A stretch of DNA of 64,000 bases from Kribbella kalugense (GCF_004365875.1 NZ_SODF01000001.1:2294001-2358000), one strand, 5' to 3'. Positions 45,087-53,872 are shown, counted from the stretch's first letter. The notes: generated by a model not told the origin, from the letters alone. Program-made: numbers and translations.

Positions 45087-45386
45087 CCCCCGCGTCGGCC
45101 GCATGGTGGCGTCGGCTCCTGGCGTGGAGTCAGCAGCTCGACAGTACGTATACGCCCACTGCGATCGGCTGCCCGCCTGCGCCTGCCTCGATCGCGAGGT
45201 AGTGGGCGTATACGTACTGTCGAGCTGCACATGGTTCGAGGGCATTTGCCTGGTGACCCCGGAGCCAGGCCGCTTTGCGGAACATTTTTGCCACCATGTG
45301 CAAATTTGTCACCGCAAACAGCGTGCCATCAGTTCACCTCTCGGCCGAGACTGACCCAGCGTTAGCCGGTGGGTACAGGTCATGAC
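45087..45386. other. 300-base spacer dominated by a long inverted repeat
   Basis: The first half holds the perfect 28-bp inverted repeat at 45133-45228. The rest (45229-45386) is the AT-richer leader of the STAS gene. It contains TTTGCGG (45274-45280) and CCGCAAA (45312-45318) as a second, looser inverted pair. No small gene is convincing; the ORFs crossing the repeat code for near-identical strings on both strands, which is a symmetry effect. Confidence 0.6.
45133..45228. repeat. long perfect hairpin element (family member 1)
   Basis: The left arm at 45133-45160 begins GCAGCTCGACAG and ends CGCCCACT. The right arm at 45201-45228 is its exact reverse complement, 28 of 28. The 40-base loop has an inner pair GCGATCG (45161-45167) and CGATCGC (45189-45195). 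No protein is encoded. The ends resemble those of the interrupted repeat at 58661-58757. It follows the response regulator stop by 46 bases. Confidence 0.9.
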
Positions 45387-45818
45387 ATGAAACCATCTCC
45401 TGGACCCCGGGTGGCTCGCTCCGCTCGTTCGCCGAAAGTCGTGGGTGGGGCCTTCGTCTGTAGTTGGAGCGCCGTCGGCGACTGCGCCGTCGTCCGCGTC
45501 GCCGGCCCGATCGACGTCGGCACACTGCCCACGCTCGCCGGCGAACTGCAGCACGTGATCACCACCAAGCTGTCACGCCTCGTCGTCGACCTACGTCGCG
45601 TCACCACGATGGAGGCGGCCGGCCTCGACGTACTCGCCGACGCTCACGAACTGGCCGTCGAACACGGCGGCTGGCTACGAGCCTCCGGCGCCGCCCAATG
45701 GCTCGCCGACCTGATCCGAGCGACCGGCCCCAACCGCCCCCTAGACCACTACCCAACCCTCGCCGACGCCCTCCCGGCCTACCGCCCGGCAGCGATCGGC
45801 ATCACTTCCCACCACTGA
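45387..45818 (+). CDS. STAS-domain protein (anti-sigma factor antagonist-like)
   Basis: A 143-residue protein whose central part is a STAS domain: VVRVAGPIDVGTLPTLAGEL, LVVDLRRVTTMEAAGLDVLA and HGGWLRASGAAQWLADLI. In SpoIIAA-like antagonists a serine sits in the DLxxVxxxDSSG loop; here the loop reads TTMEAAG, so the phosphorylatable serine is missing or replaced. It may thus be a non-switching STAS protein. The start is the ATG at 45387. The end overlaps the convergent permease gene by 17 bases. Confidence 0.75.
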   Translation: MKPSPGPRVARSARSPKVVGGAFVCSWSAVGDCAVVRVAGPIDVGTLPTLAGELQHVITTKLSRLVVDLRRVTTMEAAGLDVLADAHELAVEHGGWLRASGAAQWLADLIRATGPNRPLDHYPTLADALPAYRPAAIGITSHH

Positions 45819-46629
45819 ACGTGATGCCGTTCGTGATCTGTTTTTGGGCTACGAAGAAGATCACTAGGCAGGGGATCGTGATCAGGACGGACGTTGCCAT
45901 TAGCAACGGGGTGTCGGTGCCGTTGACGGATTGGAAGCCGGCTAGGGCTAGGGGGAGGGTTTTCCACTTGTCTGAGTTGATGTAGATCGCGGGGCCGAGG
46001 AAGTTGTTCCAGTAGCCCATGAACAGCAGGATCGAGACGGCGACCACGGCCGGGCGGGCCAGCGGTAGGTAGACCAGCCAGAACGTCTTGAACCAGCCGC
46101 AGCCGTCGACGACCGCGGCGTCGGCCAGCTCGGACGGCATGCGGGCGAAGAACTGCCGGAAGAGGAAGATGTAGAACGGCGATCCGAAGAACGCCGGCAG
46201 GATCAGCGGGTACAGCGTGTCGACCATGCCGAGGTTGTTGAACAGCATGAACTGCGGCACCATCGTCACCTCCCCCGGCAGCAGCATGGTCGCCAGTACG
46301 ACGGCGAACAGCACGCCGGCGAACCGCACCCGCAGCCGTGCGAACGCGAACCCGGCCAGCGAGCAAGAGAGCACCGTCCCCACGATCGGGATCACCGTGG
46401 TCAGCACCGAGTTCAGCGCGTACCGCCAGAACGGGAACGACGTCACCGCGCGGCTGTAGTTGCTCCAAAGGAACTCGTGCGGCCAGACACTCGCACCCGA
46501 GCTGCCGACACCCGCGAGCGAGCGCAAAGAGGTCGCGATCATCCAGAGGAACGGGTAGACGAAGACCACGGATCCAAGGACCAGAACGACGTACGGGATG
46601 ACCGAGTTCTGGATGCTGCGCCGCGTCAT
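45802..46629 (-). CDS. sugar ABC transporter permease (MalG type)
   Basis: A 275-residue CUT1-family permease with six membrane helices. The EAA loop is seen as ELADAAVVDGCGWFKTFWLVYLPLARPA, which contacts the ATPase. It forms the inner-membrane channel with the next permease. The ATPase is not encoded here, so a shared MsiK-type ATPase is likely. The start overlaps the upstream permease stop by four bases. It is the last gene of the glycosidase/transport operon. Confidence 0.9.
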   Translation of the reverse strand: MTRRSIQNSVIPYVVLVLGSVVFVYPFLWMIATSLRSLAGVGSSGASVWPHEFLWSNYSRAVTSFPFWRYALNSVLTTVIPIVGTVLSCSLAGFAFARLRVRFAGVLFAVVLATMLLPGEVTMVPQFMLFNNLGMVDTLYPLILPAFFGSPFYIFLFRQFFARMPSELADAAVVDGCGWFKTFWLVYLPLARPAVVAVSILLFMGYWNNFLGPAIYINSDKWKTLPLALAGFQSVNGTDTPLLMATSVLITIPCLVIFFVAQKQITNGITFSGGK

Positions 46630-47666
46630 CGACGTCTCCGTTTCCGGGTCATCTCGGTTTCGTAGTACACGGCGAACGCGCTGCCGCGGAGGGTGACCGC
46701 GGTCAGCGCGAGGATCACGACGAACAGGATCCAGGCCAGGGCGGACGCGTAGCCCATCCGGAAGTTCTGGAACGCGTTGTCGTACAGGTAGTAGACGAAG
46801 AACAGCAGCGAGTCCTTCGGGCCGCCCTTCGCGATGAAGCCCTGGGTGAAGATCTGCAGCGAGCCGATGATGCCGGTCAGCACGTTGAACAGGATGATCG
46901 GCGACAGCTGCGGCAACGTCACATGCCAGAACTGCCGAACTGGACCGGCGCCGTCGAGCGCCGCTGCCTCGTACAGATTCGTCGGCACGTCCTTCAGCCC
47001 GGCCAGGTAGATCACCATCGCGCCGCCGACCGTCCACAGGCTCATCAGGATCACCGTCGGCAACGCCCACGACGAGTCGTTGAACCAGCCGGGTCCCTGG
47101 ATGCCGAAGTGCGCGAGTACGTCGTTCGCCAGGCCGTACTGCGGGTTGAACACCCAGAGAAACAAGACCATCTGGGCGACGCCCGAGACGAGCGAAGGCA
47201 GATACCAGATGGTCCGGAAGAACCGCATCCCCCAGAGCTCCGAGTTCAGCAGCAGCGCGACCAGGAACGCCAGCGCGGTCTGCAGTGGCACGCTGATCAC
47301 GGCGTACAGCAGGGTGACCTTCAAGGCCTGGCCGACCTGGGGATCCTGGAAGGCCTCGCTGTAGTTGGCGAGACCAACGAACTGCGGCGGCGTGATCAGG
47401 TCCCACGAGGTCAGGCTGACGTAGACCGAGGACGCCATCGGCCCGACCGTGAACAGGCAGAACCCGATCAGCCACGGCGACACGAACAGCCAGAACGCGA
47501 TCGTCTTGTCGGCCCGCGGCCAGCGCCGCTGCGCCCCGTACGCCGCCAGTCCGATGACGGCGTACAGGACGATCAGCAGCAGCAGGAACGGGACCAGCGG
47601 CACCAGGGCCGCGGGCACGCCCCAGGACGCCGCCCAGTCGCGGATCAAGCCGATGGTTGGGTTCAT
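46626..47666 (-). CDS. sugar ABC transporter permease (MalF type)
   Basis: A 346-residue CUT1-family permease. It has an extra N-terminal helix, then six core helices, with the EAA loop NLYEAAALDGAGPVRQFWHVTLPQLSP. It pairs with the MalG-type protein encoded just downstream. The start at 47666 overlaps the stop of the binding-protein gene by four bases. The operon order glycosidase, binding protein, MalF, MalG suggests uptake of an oligosaccharide or glycoside. Confidence 0.9.
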   Translation of the reverse strand: MNPTIGLIRDWAASWGVPAALVPLVPFLLLLIVLYAVIGLAAYGAQRRWPRADKTIAFWLFVSPWLIGFCLFTVGPMASSVYVSLTSWDLITPPQFVGLANYSEAFQDPQVGQALKVTLLYAVISVPLQTALAFLVALLLNSELWGMRFFRTIWYLPSLVSGVAQMVLFLWVFNPQYGLANDVLAHFGIQGPGWFNDSSWALPTVILMSLWTVGGAMVIYLAGLKDVPTNLYEAAALDGAGPVRQFWHVTLPQLSPIILFNVLTGIIGSLQIFTQGFIAKGGPKDSLLFFVYYLYDNAFQNFRMGYASALAWILFVVILALTAVTLRGSAFAVYYETEMTRKRRRR

Positions 47667-48907
47667 TTCTTGAGGGCCTGCGTGCACTTCTCGGCGAGCT
47701 GCGGCAGGATCTTCGCGACGTCGTCCTTGCCGGTGCCGAGCGCGGTGTAGCTGTTCATACCCTTCTCGGCGTCACCGGAGATCTGCGCTTCCTTGGCGAC
47801 GGACGGCCCGACCTCGCCGCTCTTCAGTGCGGTGGTGAACGCGGCCAGGTTGCGCTCGGCCGGCAGCACCTTCTCCAGCGTCGGCGTCGAGGCGGCGATG
47901 ATCGGTACGCCGAGTGCGGTGTTGCCCTGGATCAGCTGGTCCTGAGCGACCTGCTGCGTACTGGCGAACTCGACGAACTTCTTCGCGGTCTCGAGCTTCT
48001 TGCCGCTCGCGTTCTTCGCGATGCCGAGCCCGTCGACCTCCATCGGGAACCCCTTACCGGGCACCGGCACGAGGGTCCAGTTGGGCTTGCTGATCTTGGC
48101 GAAGTCGGCGACCGTCCACGGACCGAAGTCGCTGAACGTCCCGAGCCGGCCGGCCGCGAACCACTGCGCCTGGTCCTGACCCTGGACGTCGGTCGAGGTC
48201 GGCGAGTAGCGGTTCTTCTGCATGTCGACGACGTACTGCGCGGTCTGTACGCCGGTTCCGTCGCCGAAGGTGCACGCGGTCGCGTCGGCGTTGTAGTAGC
48301 CGCCGCCGGCCGCGGTCAGCCAGCCGCGGTACCAGAGGTTGCTGGACCCGTACACGCGAGCCTTGCCGTCGCCGTGCGACAGCTTGGCGGCAATCGTCTT
48401 GAACGCGTCCAGGGTCAGCGGTGTCGTTGCGCTCGGCAACGGTACGCCAGCAGCCTTGAAGGCGTCGGTGTTGATCGCCATCACCTTGGGCTTGGCGGCG
48501 AACGGCATCGCGTAGTACTTGTCCTGGTACTGCATCGCGGCCGAGATGTTCGGCTGCACGTACTTGCCCGGGTCAACGGTCTGCTCGGCGAAGCTGGGCG
48601 CGAACCCGGCCAGGCTGGTGTTGCTGATCTCCATCACCGTCGACTGGGTACCGGCCGCGATCGAGGTCTGCAGCTTCTGCTCGTAGTCGGCCTGGATCCA
48701 GTTCGTGGTCACCTTGGTGCCCGGGTTGGCCTTCTCGAAGGCGGCCGCGATTGCTTTCAGCGAGGCGGCCTCGGAGTTCGTGCCCCAGAACGAGAAGCTG
48801 ATCTCACCAGAGTTGTCAGCTGCCTTGTTCGAGGCGGGGGCGTTGCCGGTCGCGCAACCGGCGGCCAGAAGAACGGCGATCGCAGTGGGCAGGAGGAGTT
48901 TCTTCAT
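47663..48907 (-). CDS. sugar ABC transporter substrate-binding lipoprotein
   Basis: A 414-residue extracytoplasmic solute-binding protein of the SBP_bac_1 type. The signal ends in LLAAGCATG, a lipobox with Cys at about residue 18. FSFWGTNSEAASLKAIAAAFE starts the first lobe, and IAAGTQSTVMEISNTSL, YAMPFAAKPKVMAINTDAF and SDFGPWTVADF are later blocks. It captures sugar for the two downstream permeases. The ATG overlaps the stop of the upstream glycosidase by four bases. Confidence 0.92.
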   Translation of the reverse strand: MKKLLLPTAIAVLLAAGCATGNAPASNKAADNSGEISFSFWGTNSEAASLKAIAAAFEKANPGTKVTTNWIQADYEQKLQTSIAAGTQSTVMEISNTSLAGFAPSFAEQTVDPGKYVQPNISAAMQYQDKYYAMPFAAKPKVMAINTDAFKAAGVPLPSATTPLTLDAFKTIAAKLSHGDGKARVYGSSNLWYRGWLTAAGGGYYNADATACTFGDGTGVQTAQYVVDMQKNRYSPTSTDVQGQDQAQWFAAGRLGTFSDFGPWTVADFAKISKPNWTLVPVPGKGFPMEVDGLGIAKNASGKKLETAKKFVEFASTQQVAQDQLIQGNTALGVPIIAASTPTLEKVLPAERNLAAFTTALKSGEVGPSVAKEAQISGDAEKGMNSYTALGTGKDDVAKILPQLAEKCTQALKK

Positions 48908-50115
48908 GAGGGGTCCTTGGTCACCCGGGCGGATTGACCCGGTTCGAGGGAGTGGGACTCGGTTCCGACCGTCACGGTCAGCGGACCCGGTCCGCTGTGC
49001 ACGGTGACTTCGGTCGTACGCCGGCCTTCCTGGTGGATGCTGACGTCCCAGTCGCCGACCGGAACGTGGTCGGCCGTGAGGACGCCGATCTCGGCGGGCA
49101 GGTGGGACTCGACGGTTAGCACGGCGTTCGGCGCGTCCGGTCGCAGGCCGAGCAGCCCGGCGACCAGGTGCTCGACGACGGTGAACGAGATCTCCGGGTA
49201 GTCGTCGCGGCTGTCGATCAGATGCTTGGTCCAGCGCCAGGCCGACTCGTCCCGGCCGTACTTGAAGAGCAGCTCGGGGTAGTAGCTGAGCGACTCGATG
49301 TTGAGCGGCGGGTGGGACTCCATCTGGGTCTCGAGGTAGTCGAGGAAACGTTCGTCGCCGTTCAGCCCGAACAACGGGACCAGAGTGTGCGACTCCAGTC
49401 CCCAGTCGAAGTCCAGCCCGTCCTTGGTCACGCCCCGGGCGAAGTGGTCGCCGTTCCACCACTCGTCGTACGTGGCCCGGATCCGGTCGGCCTCGGCGTC
49501 CAGGCCGAGCTTGCGGAGTACCGCGTACTGCGTTGCCAGGCCGTCGCCCGCGATGAAGAGGGGCGCCTCGCGCTCGTTGTAGGTGGCGGTGCCGAGGAAG
49601 ATGTCCGCGGTCCCGCCCGCCTCGGGGATGCCGTCGCCGTCGGCATCGTGTGCCTCGACGAACTCGCCGACGCTGTGCCGGTAGTACGCCGCCAGGTCGG
49701 GGTCGTCGATCCAGCGGCGGTCACCGGTCCAGTCGTACTGTTCCAGCGCCCGGTAGCACAGGTCGAACACCGCGGGGATCTCCCGGACGAAGTGCTCGTC
49801 GTTGTGATAGTCGAGGGCGGCGATCCGCCCGTCGAAGTGGAAGGCCCAGATCGGGAACCACTTCCGGGCCGGCGTCGCCGAGCGGGCAAAGTGCCGGAAC
49901 ATCGCGAAGTTCTCCGCGTCCAGCCCGAGCAGGTGCGCGCCGGCCGCCTGGTGGCAGACGTCGCGCGAGTAGAACATCGGCCGGGACGGGTAACCGGCCC
50001 AGTACGACGGCAGGTTGCCTGGTTCGGCCTCGGTCTGGACCCAGTCCAGGGCCCGCTTCCGGGCCCACCCGAAGGCGTCCTCGACGTACCCCAGGTCGGA
50101 GCTGACAGCCAGCAC
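48904..50115 (-). CDS. (alpha/alpha)6-barrel glycoside hydrolase
   Basis: A 403-residue cytoplasmic protein. The repeated W/Y-rich helices and the block HDADGDGIPEAGGTADIF resemble the (alpha/alpha)6 glycosidases of the GH63/GH37/GH116 group, though I cannot fix the family. The C-terminal about 70 residues are a small beta domain. It is first in the operon with an importer and faces an alpha-galactosidase gene, so it probably trims the imported glycoside. The start is a GTG at 50115 with GAGGAG six bases upstream. Confidence 0.7.
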   Translation of the reverse strand: MLAVSSDLGYVEDAFGWARKRALDWVQTEAEPGNLPSYWAGYPSRPMFYSRDVCHQAAGAHLLGLDAENFAMFRHFARSATPARKWFPIWAFHFDGRIAALDYHNDEHFVREIPAVFDLCYRALEQYDWTGDRRWIDDPDLAAYYRHSVGEFVEAHDADGDGIPEAGGTADIFLGTATYNEREAPLFIAGDGLATQYAVLRKLGLDAEADRIRATYDEWWNGDHFARGVTKDGLDFDWGLESHTLVPLFGLNGDERFLDYLETQMESHPPLNIESLSYYPELLFKYGRDESAWRWTKHLIDSRDDYPEISFTVVEHLVAGLLGLRPDAPNAVLTVESHLPAEIGVLTADHVPVGDWDVSIHQEGRRTTEVTVHSGPGPLTVTVGTESHSLEPGQSARVTKDPS

Positions 50116-50139
50116 TGCGTCTCCTCGCGAAATCGGATA

Positions 50140-50149
50140 TTAGCGCTAA
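50140..50149. promoter_or_regulatory. LacI-type operator 1
   Basis: TTAGCGCTAA is a perfect 10-bp palindrome with the central CG step typical of LacI-family operators. It overlaps the -10 box of the leftward operon and so would block that promoter. The likely binder is the LacI-type protein encoded at 51958-52947. Confidence 0.7.
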
Positions 50150-50177
50150 AACTAGAGACGTGAGCCAATAACGTCAA
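50149..50177 (-). promoter_or_regulatory. promoter of the importer/glycosidase operon
   Basis: On the minus strand TTGACG (plus 50172-50177), a 17-base spacer and TAGTTT (plus 50149-50154) make a near-consensus vegetative promoter. Transcription would start inside or just after operator 1 and run into the glycosidase gene. Confidence 0.65.
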
Positions 50178-50181
50178 TACC

Positions 50182-50210
50182 TTCTGGGGGATCGATTTTA
50201 CCGCTATAGT
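50182..50210 (+). promoter_or_regulatory. promoter and operator 2 of the alpha-galactosidase gene
   Basis: TATAGT at 50205-50210 lies eight bases before the GTG, so the mRNA is probably leaderless. TTCTGG at 50182-50187 is a weak -35 with 17-base spacing. TTACCGCTAT at 50198-50207 matches operator 1 (TTAGCGCTAA) at 8 of 10 positions and overlaps the -10, so the same repressor could shut both promoters. Confidence 0.6.
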
Positions 50211-50218
50211 CCTGCTTC

Positions 50219-51946
50219 GTGACGACTTTCGAGATCCGTTCTCCCGACGGCCGCACGCGGCGCACCGGCGAGCTGGCCGGTGGCGGAACCCTGACCGAGC
50301 GCCCGGCCGACGAGCCTGGCCTCCTGCAGTACGACGTGACTGTCGGTGCTGCCGGTGGGCCGGTTACCTTGCGGTGGACATGGCCGGCGGAGACCGCGGT
50401 GACGTTGTGGCGGGCGACGCAGGGTTCGCGGCGGGAGCTGCCCACCGACTGGGGTGCGCACCGCGACATCCGCTCGGTCCGCTCGGCGCCGGTCGCCGCA
50501 CTTGTCGACAACAGTGATCGCAGTTTGTTGACAATCTCCTTGTCGGCAAGCGTTCGCGGCTGCGACTTCGCGGTCGGCGTGAACGAGGAGACCGCCGAGC
50601 AGCTGGTCGAGCTCACCGTGACCGATGTCGAGGGCGGGAGCTTCACGCTGCGGGTCGACACCCGCAGGCAGCACTTCGCCGACGCGCTTCGCGGCGTGAC
50701 CGGCGAGTGGACGGCTGAGCTCGGCGACCGGATCGCCGCAGTACCGCCGGTCGCCCGGGAGGCGATGTACTCGACCTGGTACAGCGATCACCAGCACGTC
50801 TCGGCCGAGTCGGTCGAGCGGCACGCCCGCGCGGGAGCGGCGTACGGCTGTGCTGCGGTGATTGTCGACGATGGTTGGCAGACCGATGACACCCGGCGCG
50901 GGTACGCGTACTGCGGTGACTGGGAGCCGACCAGCCAGACGTTCCCCGACATGACCGAGCACGTACGGCGGGTGCACGAACTCGGACTGCGGTACGTGCT
51001 GTGGATCGCGCCGCCGTTGATCGGCGTGTACTCGAAGGCGTGGGATCGGCTGCAGCACCGGATCCTCGGTTTCGCCGACGCCGACGTCACCGCGGTCCTC
51101 GATCCGCGCTACCCCGAGGTCCGCGAGCACCTGCTGGAGTGCGCGATCCGGCCGGTCCGCGACTGGGGCATCGATGGCTTGAAGATCGACTTCATCGACT
51201 CGTGGGCGTGGGACTCCCCTCCCCCAGCGCCGGACGCGGACTGCGAGTCCGTCGACGAAGGCGTCGAGCTGCTGTTGCAAGCGATCACGGACGAGTTGAA
51301 GCGGCTGCGTCCGGACGTGCTGATCGAGTTCCGGCAGGACTACGTGAACCCGCGGCTGTGGCAGTTCGGCACGTTCCTGCGCGCCGGCGACTGCGCGCTC
51401 GACCCAGTCGAGAACCGCGTCCGCACAGTCGATTGTCGATTGTTGGCAGGCGACCGCGCGGTGCACTCGGACATGCTGCTCTGGCCTGCGTCGGCTTCCG
51501 TGGAGAACGTCGCGCAGCAGTTCATCAACGCGTTGTTCAGTACGCCGCAAGTCTCGATGGAGCTGGACGCGTTGTCACCGGAGCACGAGCAGGTGGTCCG
51601 CTACTGGCTCGGGTTCATGCGAGACCACGCCGACGTACTGCTGGACGGCCTACTGCTGCCGTCGCGGCCGGATGCGCGCTACACGCAGGTTCGTGCCGTT
51701 GGTGAGTCCGAGACCGTGGTGGCAGTGTTCACCAACCCTGTGGTGTCGGTGACGGAGTCGTGCACGGTTGTGGTCAACGGTGGAGCAGATCGGCGGATCT
51801 ACGTCGGAGGTGCGGACGGTGGGCCGGTCGACCTCGTAGTGTCTGACTGCTCGGGCCGTGAGGTGCACCGTGCGACGACGACTCCAGCTGGGGTGTGGGT
51901 GGTCGACGTACCGGTCGGTGGGATGGCCCGGATCGTGCGTAACTAA
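50219..51946 (+). CDS. alpha-galactosidase-like GH36 glycoside hydrolase
   Basis: A 575-residue protein with a beta-sandwich N-terminal domain, a (beta/alpha)8 barrel and a small C-terminal beta domain. STWYSDHQHVS and VIVDDGWQTDD start the barrel. GIDGLKIDFIDSWAW contains the nucleophile aspartate, and FRQDYVNPRLWQFGTFLRAGD leads to the acid/base aspartate of the RxGD type. It releases alpha-linked galactose or a related sugar inside the cell. The start is GTG 50219, with the -10 box eight bases upstream and no ribosome site. The LacI gene follows 11 bases after its stop. Confidence 0.88.
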   Translation: MTTFEIRSPDGRTRRTGELAGGGTLTERPADEPGLLQYDVTVGAAGGPVTLRWTWPAETAVTLWRATQGSRRELPTDWGAHRDIRSVRSAPVAALVDNSDRSLLTISLSASVRGCDFAVGVNEETAEQLVELTVTDVEGGSFTLRVDTRRQHFADALRGVTGEWTAELGDRIAAVPPVAREAMYSTWYSDHQHVSAESVERHARAGAAYGCAAVIVDDGWQTDDTRRGYAYCGDWEPTSQTFPDMTEHVRRVHELGLRYVLWIAPPLIGVYSKAWDRLQHRILGFADADVTAVLDPRYPEVREHLLECAIRPVRDWGIDGLKIDFIDSWAWDSPPPAPDADCESVDEGVELLLQAITDELKRLRPDVLIEFRQDYVNPRLWQFGTFLRAGDCALDPVENRVRTVDCRLLAGDRAVHSDMLLWPASASVENVAQQFINALFSTPQVSMELDALSPEHEQVVRYWLGFMRDHADVLLDGLLLPSRPDARYTQVRAVGESETVVAVFTNPVVSVTESCTVVVNGGADRRIYVGGADGGPVDLVVSDCSGREVHRATTTPAGVWVVDVPVGGMARIVRN

Positions 51947-51957
51947 AAGGGGATCCA

Positions 51958-52947
51958 TTGGCTGAAGAGAAGCTGCGGCGTACGACGGTCGCGGACGTCG
52001 CCCGGTTGGCCGGGGTGTCGGCGATGACGGTGTCGAACGTACTGAACGCGCCGCACCGGGTCAGTGAACCGACAGTCCGGACCGTGCGTGCCGCAATCGA
52101 CGAGCTCGGGTACATACCGAACCACGCGGCCCGTGCGCTGTCGTCCGGACGCAGTCAGGTCATCGGCCTGCCGCTGTACTTCGAGGACGAGGAGAACCCT
52201 GGTCTCGGTGGGTTCCTGCACGGCCTGCTCGGCGGTCTGGTGAAGGCGGCCGCGTTATCCGGGTACGGCGTACATGTCACCACCCCAACTGATGGGTCAA
52301 CCGAGATCGCGCTGTACGAGAAGCTGATCGCGGCCCGGCAGGTGGACGCGATCGTGGTACTGGAGACGATGCCGCACGACGAGCGGATCGAGTTCCTCAG
52401 CCGACGCAGATTCCCGTTCGTCGCGTTCGGGCGGACCGGATCCACGCAGCGGCAGTGCTGGGTCGACGTGGACAACGAGACGTCGATGGCCGGCATCGCG
52501 CAGCACTTGCAGTCGACCGGCCGGAAGCGGGCGGTGTATCTGGCAACGGACAGTGCGCTGCCGTGGGTGCATCAACGGCGGGACGGTTTCGTCCGGGAGT
52601 TCCCGTCGACCGTGGTGCGATCGTTCGCTTCACTTGAAGCAGTTGCGGCGTACGTCGACGAGGTCGAGACGCCGGACGTGTTCGTTGCGGACAACGACGC
52701 GTTCGCCGTGGTGGCGATGCGGTCGCTGCAACGACGCGGGATCGCGGTCGGCGAGGACGTCGCCGTCACCGGGTTCAACGACTTCCCGTTCGCGAGCATG
52801 CTCGACACCCCGCTGACGACGGCCCGGATCCCGTTGCGCGACATCGCGACCTGTCTGTTCGACCGCGCTCTGCGGGAGATCAGTGGTGAACCGGACGCGC
52901 CGGGCCGGCTCGTTACGGCGCCGTTGGTCGTCCGCTCGAGTGCCTGA
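51958..52947 (+). CDS. LacI-family transcriptional regulator
   Basis: A 329-residue LacI/GalR regulator. The HTH is TVADVARLAGVSAMTVSNVLN with the hinge helix NHAARALSSGRSQVIG. A periplasmic-binding-protein-like sensor domain follows (VDAIVVLETMP, DVFVADNDAFAVVAMRSLQRRG, VAVTGFNDFPFASMLDTPLTT). The start is a TTG at 51958, preceded by AAGGGG. It most likely represses its own operon and the divergent importer operon through the two palindromes near 50140 and 50198. The inducer is probably a sugar of the alpha-galactoside type. Confidence 0.92.
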   Translation: MAEEKLRRTTVADVARLAGVSAMTVSNVLNAPHRVSEPTVRTVRAAIDELGYIPNHAARALSSGRSQVIGLPLYFEDEENPGLGGFLHGLLGGLVKAAALSGYGVHVTTPTDGSTEIALYEKLIAARQVDAIVVLETMPHDERIEFLSRRRFPFVAFGRTGSTQRQCWVDVDNETSMAGIAQHLQSTGRKRAVYLATDSALPWVHQRRDGFVREFPSTVVRSFASLEAVAAYVDEVETPDVFVADNDAFAVVAMRSLQRRGIAVGEDVAVTGFNDFPFASMLDTPLTTARIPLRDIATCLFDRALREISGEPDAPGRLVTAPLVVRSSA

Positions 52948-53803
52948 TCGCCGCCTCGACGAACCTGGCGAGTTCGCGGGAGCGGCTGCCGGCCGGCCAC
53001 ACCACCAGCATCCGGTACGCCTCGACATCGGCCACCGGCCGATAGACCACGTCCGGCCGGATGTTGCGCTCAGCCATCGACTGCGGCACGAGTGCGACCG
53101 CCTGCCCGAACGCGACCACTTCCAGCAGCTGCGACGAGTCCTGGACGATCGGGCCGTCGACCGGATCGTCCGGCCGGGCCGACCAGTAGTTGCGCTCAGC
53201 AACGTTGGATCGACTCCAGCGCGGCGCCGGGATGCCGGCCAGGTCGTCGGCGACCAGCACGTCACGCCCGGCCAGCTCGTGGTCGACCGGAAGCGCGGCG
53301 ACCCGCGGTTCGGTGTACAGCAGCTCGGTCTCGAGCCCGTGGTCGTCGAACGGCCGACTGACCAAAGCCACGTCCGCACGGCCGTCGCGGATCATGTCCG
53401 CCTGCTCGCCGAACCCGCTGACCACGACTTGAACTTCCGGCTGCTCGTCATGCTCGCGCAGCTCGCTGACGATCCGGTGCAGCAGCTCGGTCGCGACCCC
53501 GGGCTTGGCGGTCACGATCAATCCGCCGGACGACAGGCCCGCTCGCTGCGTACGGCGTACCGCGGAGTCGAGCGCGTCGAGGACCGGGCCGGACTCCTTG
53601 AGCAGGGTCTCCCCCGCCTCGGTCAGGACGAGTCGCGGACCTGAGCGGTCGAACAGGTCGACGCCGAGGCGGTGCTCGAGCTGACGCATCGCCCGGGACA
53701 ACGGCGGCTGCGCGATCCCGAGCCGCTCGGCGGCCCGGGTGATGTTCAGGTCTTCCGCGACCGCACGGAAATAGCGCAGTTCGCGGATCTCTGGTTCCGG
53801 CAT
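52913..53803 (-). CDS. LysR-family transcriptional regulator
   Basis: A 296-residue LysR regulator. ELRYFRAVAEDLNITRAAERLGIAQPPLSRAMRQLE is the DNA-binding winged helix (quoted by halves: ELRYFRAVAEDLNITRAA and AQPPLSRAMRQLE). The rest is the two-lobed effector-binding domain. It diverges from an SDR gene with a 69-base spacer and probably regulates it. The ATG at 53803 directly follows GGAGGT, which is unusually close. The 3' end overlaps the LacI gene by 35 bases. Confidence 0.9.
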   Translation of the reverse strand: MPEPEIRELRYFRAVAEDLNITRAAERLGIAQPPLSRAMRQLEHRLGVDLFDRSGPRLVLTEAGETLLKESGPVLDALDSAVRRTQRAGLSSGGLIVTAKPGVATELLHRIVSELREHDEQPEVQVVVSGFGEQADMIRDGRADVALVSRPFDDHGLETELLYTEPRVAALPVDHELAGRDVLVADDLAGIPAPRWSRSNVAERNYWSARPDDPVDGPIVQDSSQLLEVVAFGQAVALVPQSMAERNIRPDVVYRPVADVEAYRMLVVWPAGSRSRELARFVEAAIRHSSGRPTAP

Positions 53804-53872
53804 ACCTCCAGGGTATGGCGAACCACCTGATCGGTGTTGGTCTGCGGCGGCGGGCCGCGCTGGACTGGGAGC

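Noticed and set aside
45103..45354. ORFs on both strands across the 28-bp inverted repeat, giving similar peptides
   Set aside because: The similarity follows from the perfect symmetry of the arms; there is no ribosome site and no protein-like core.
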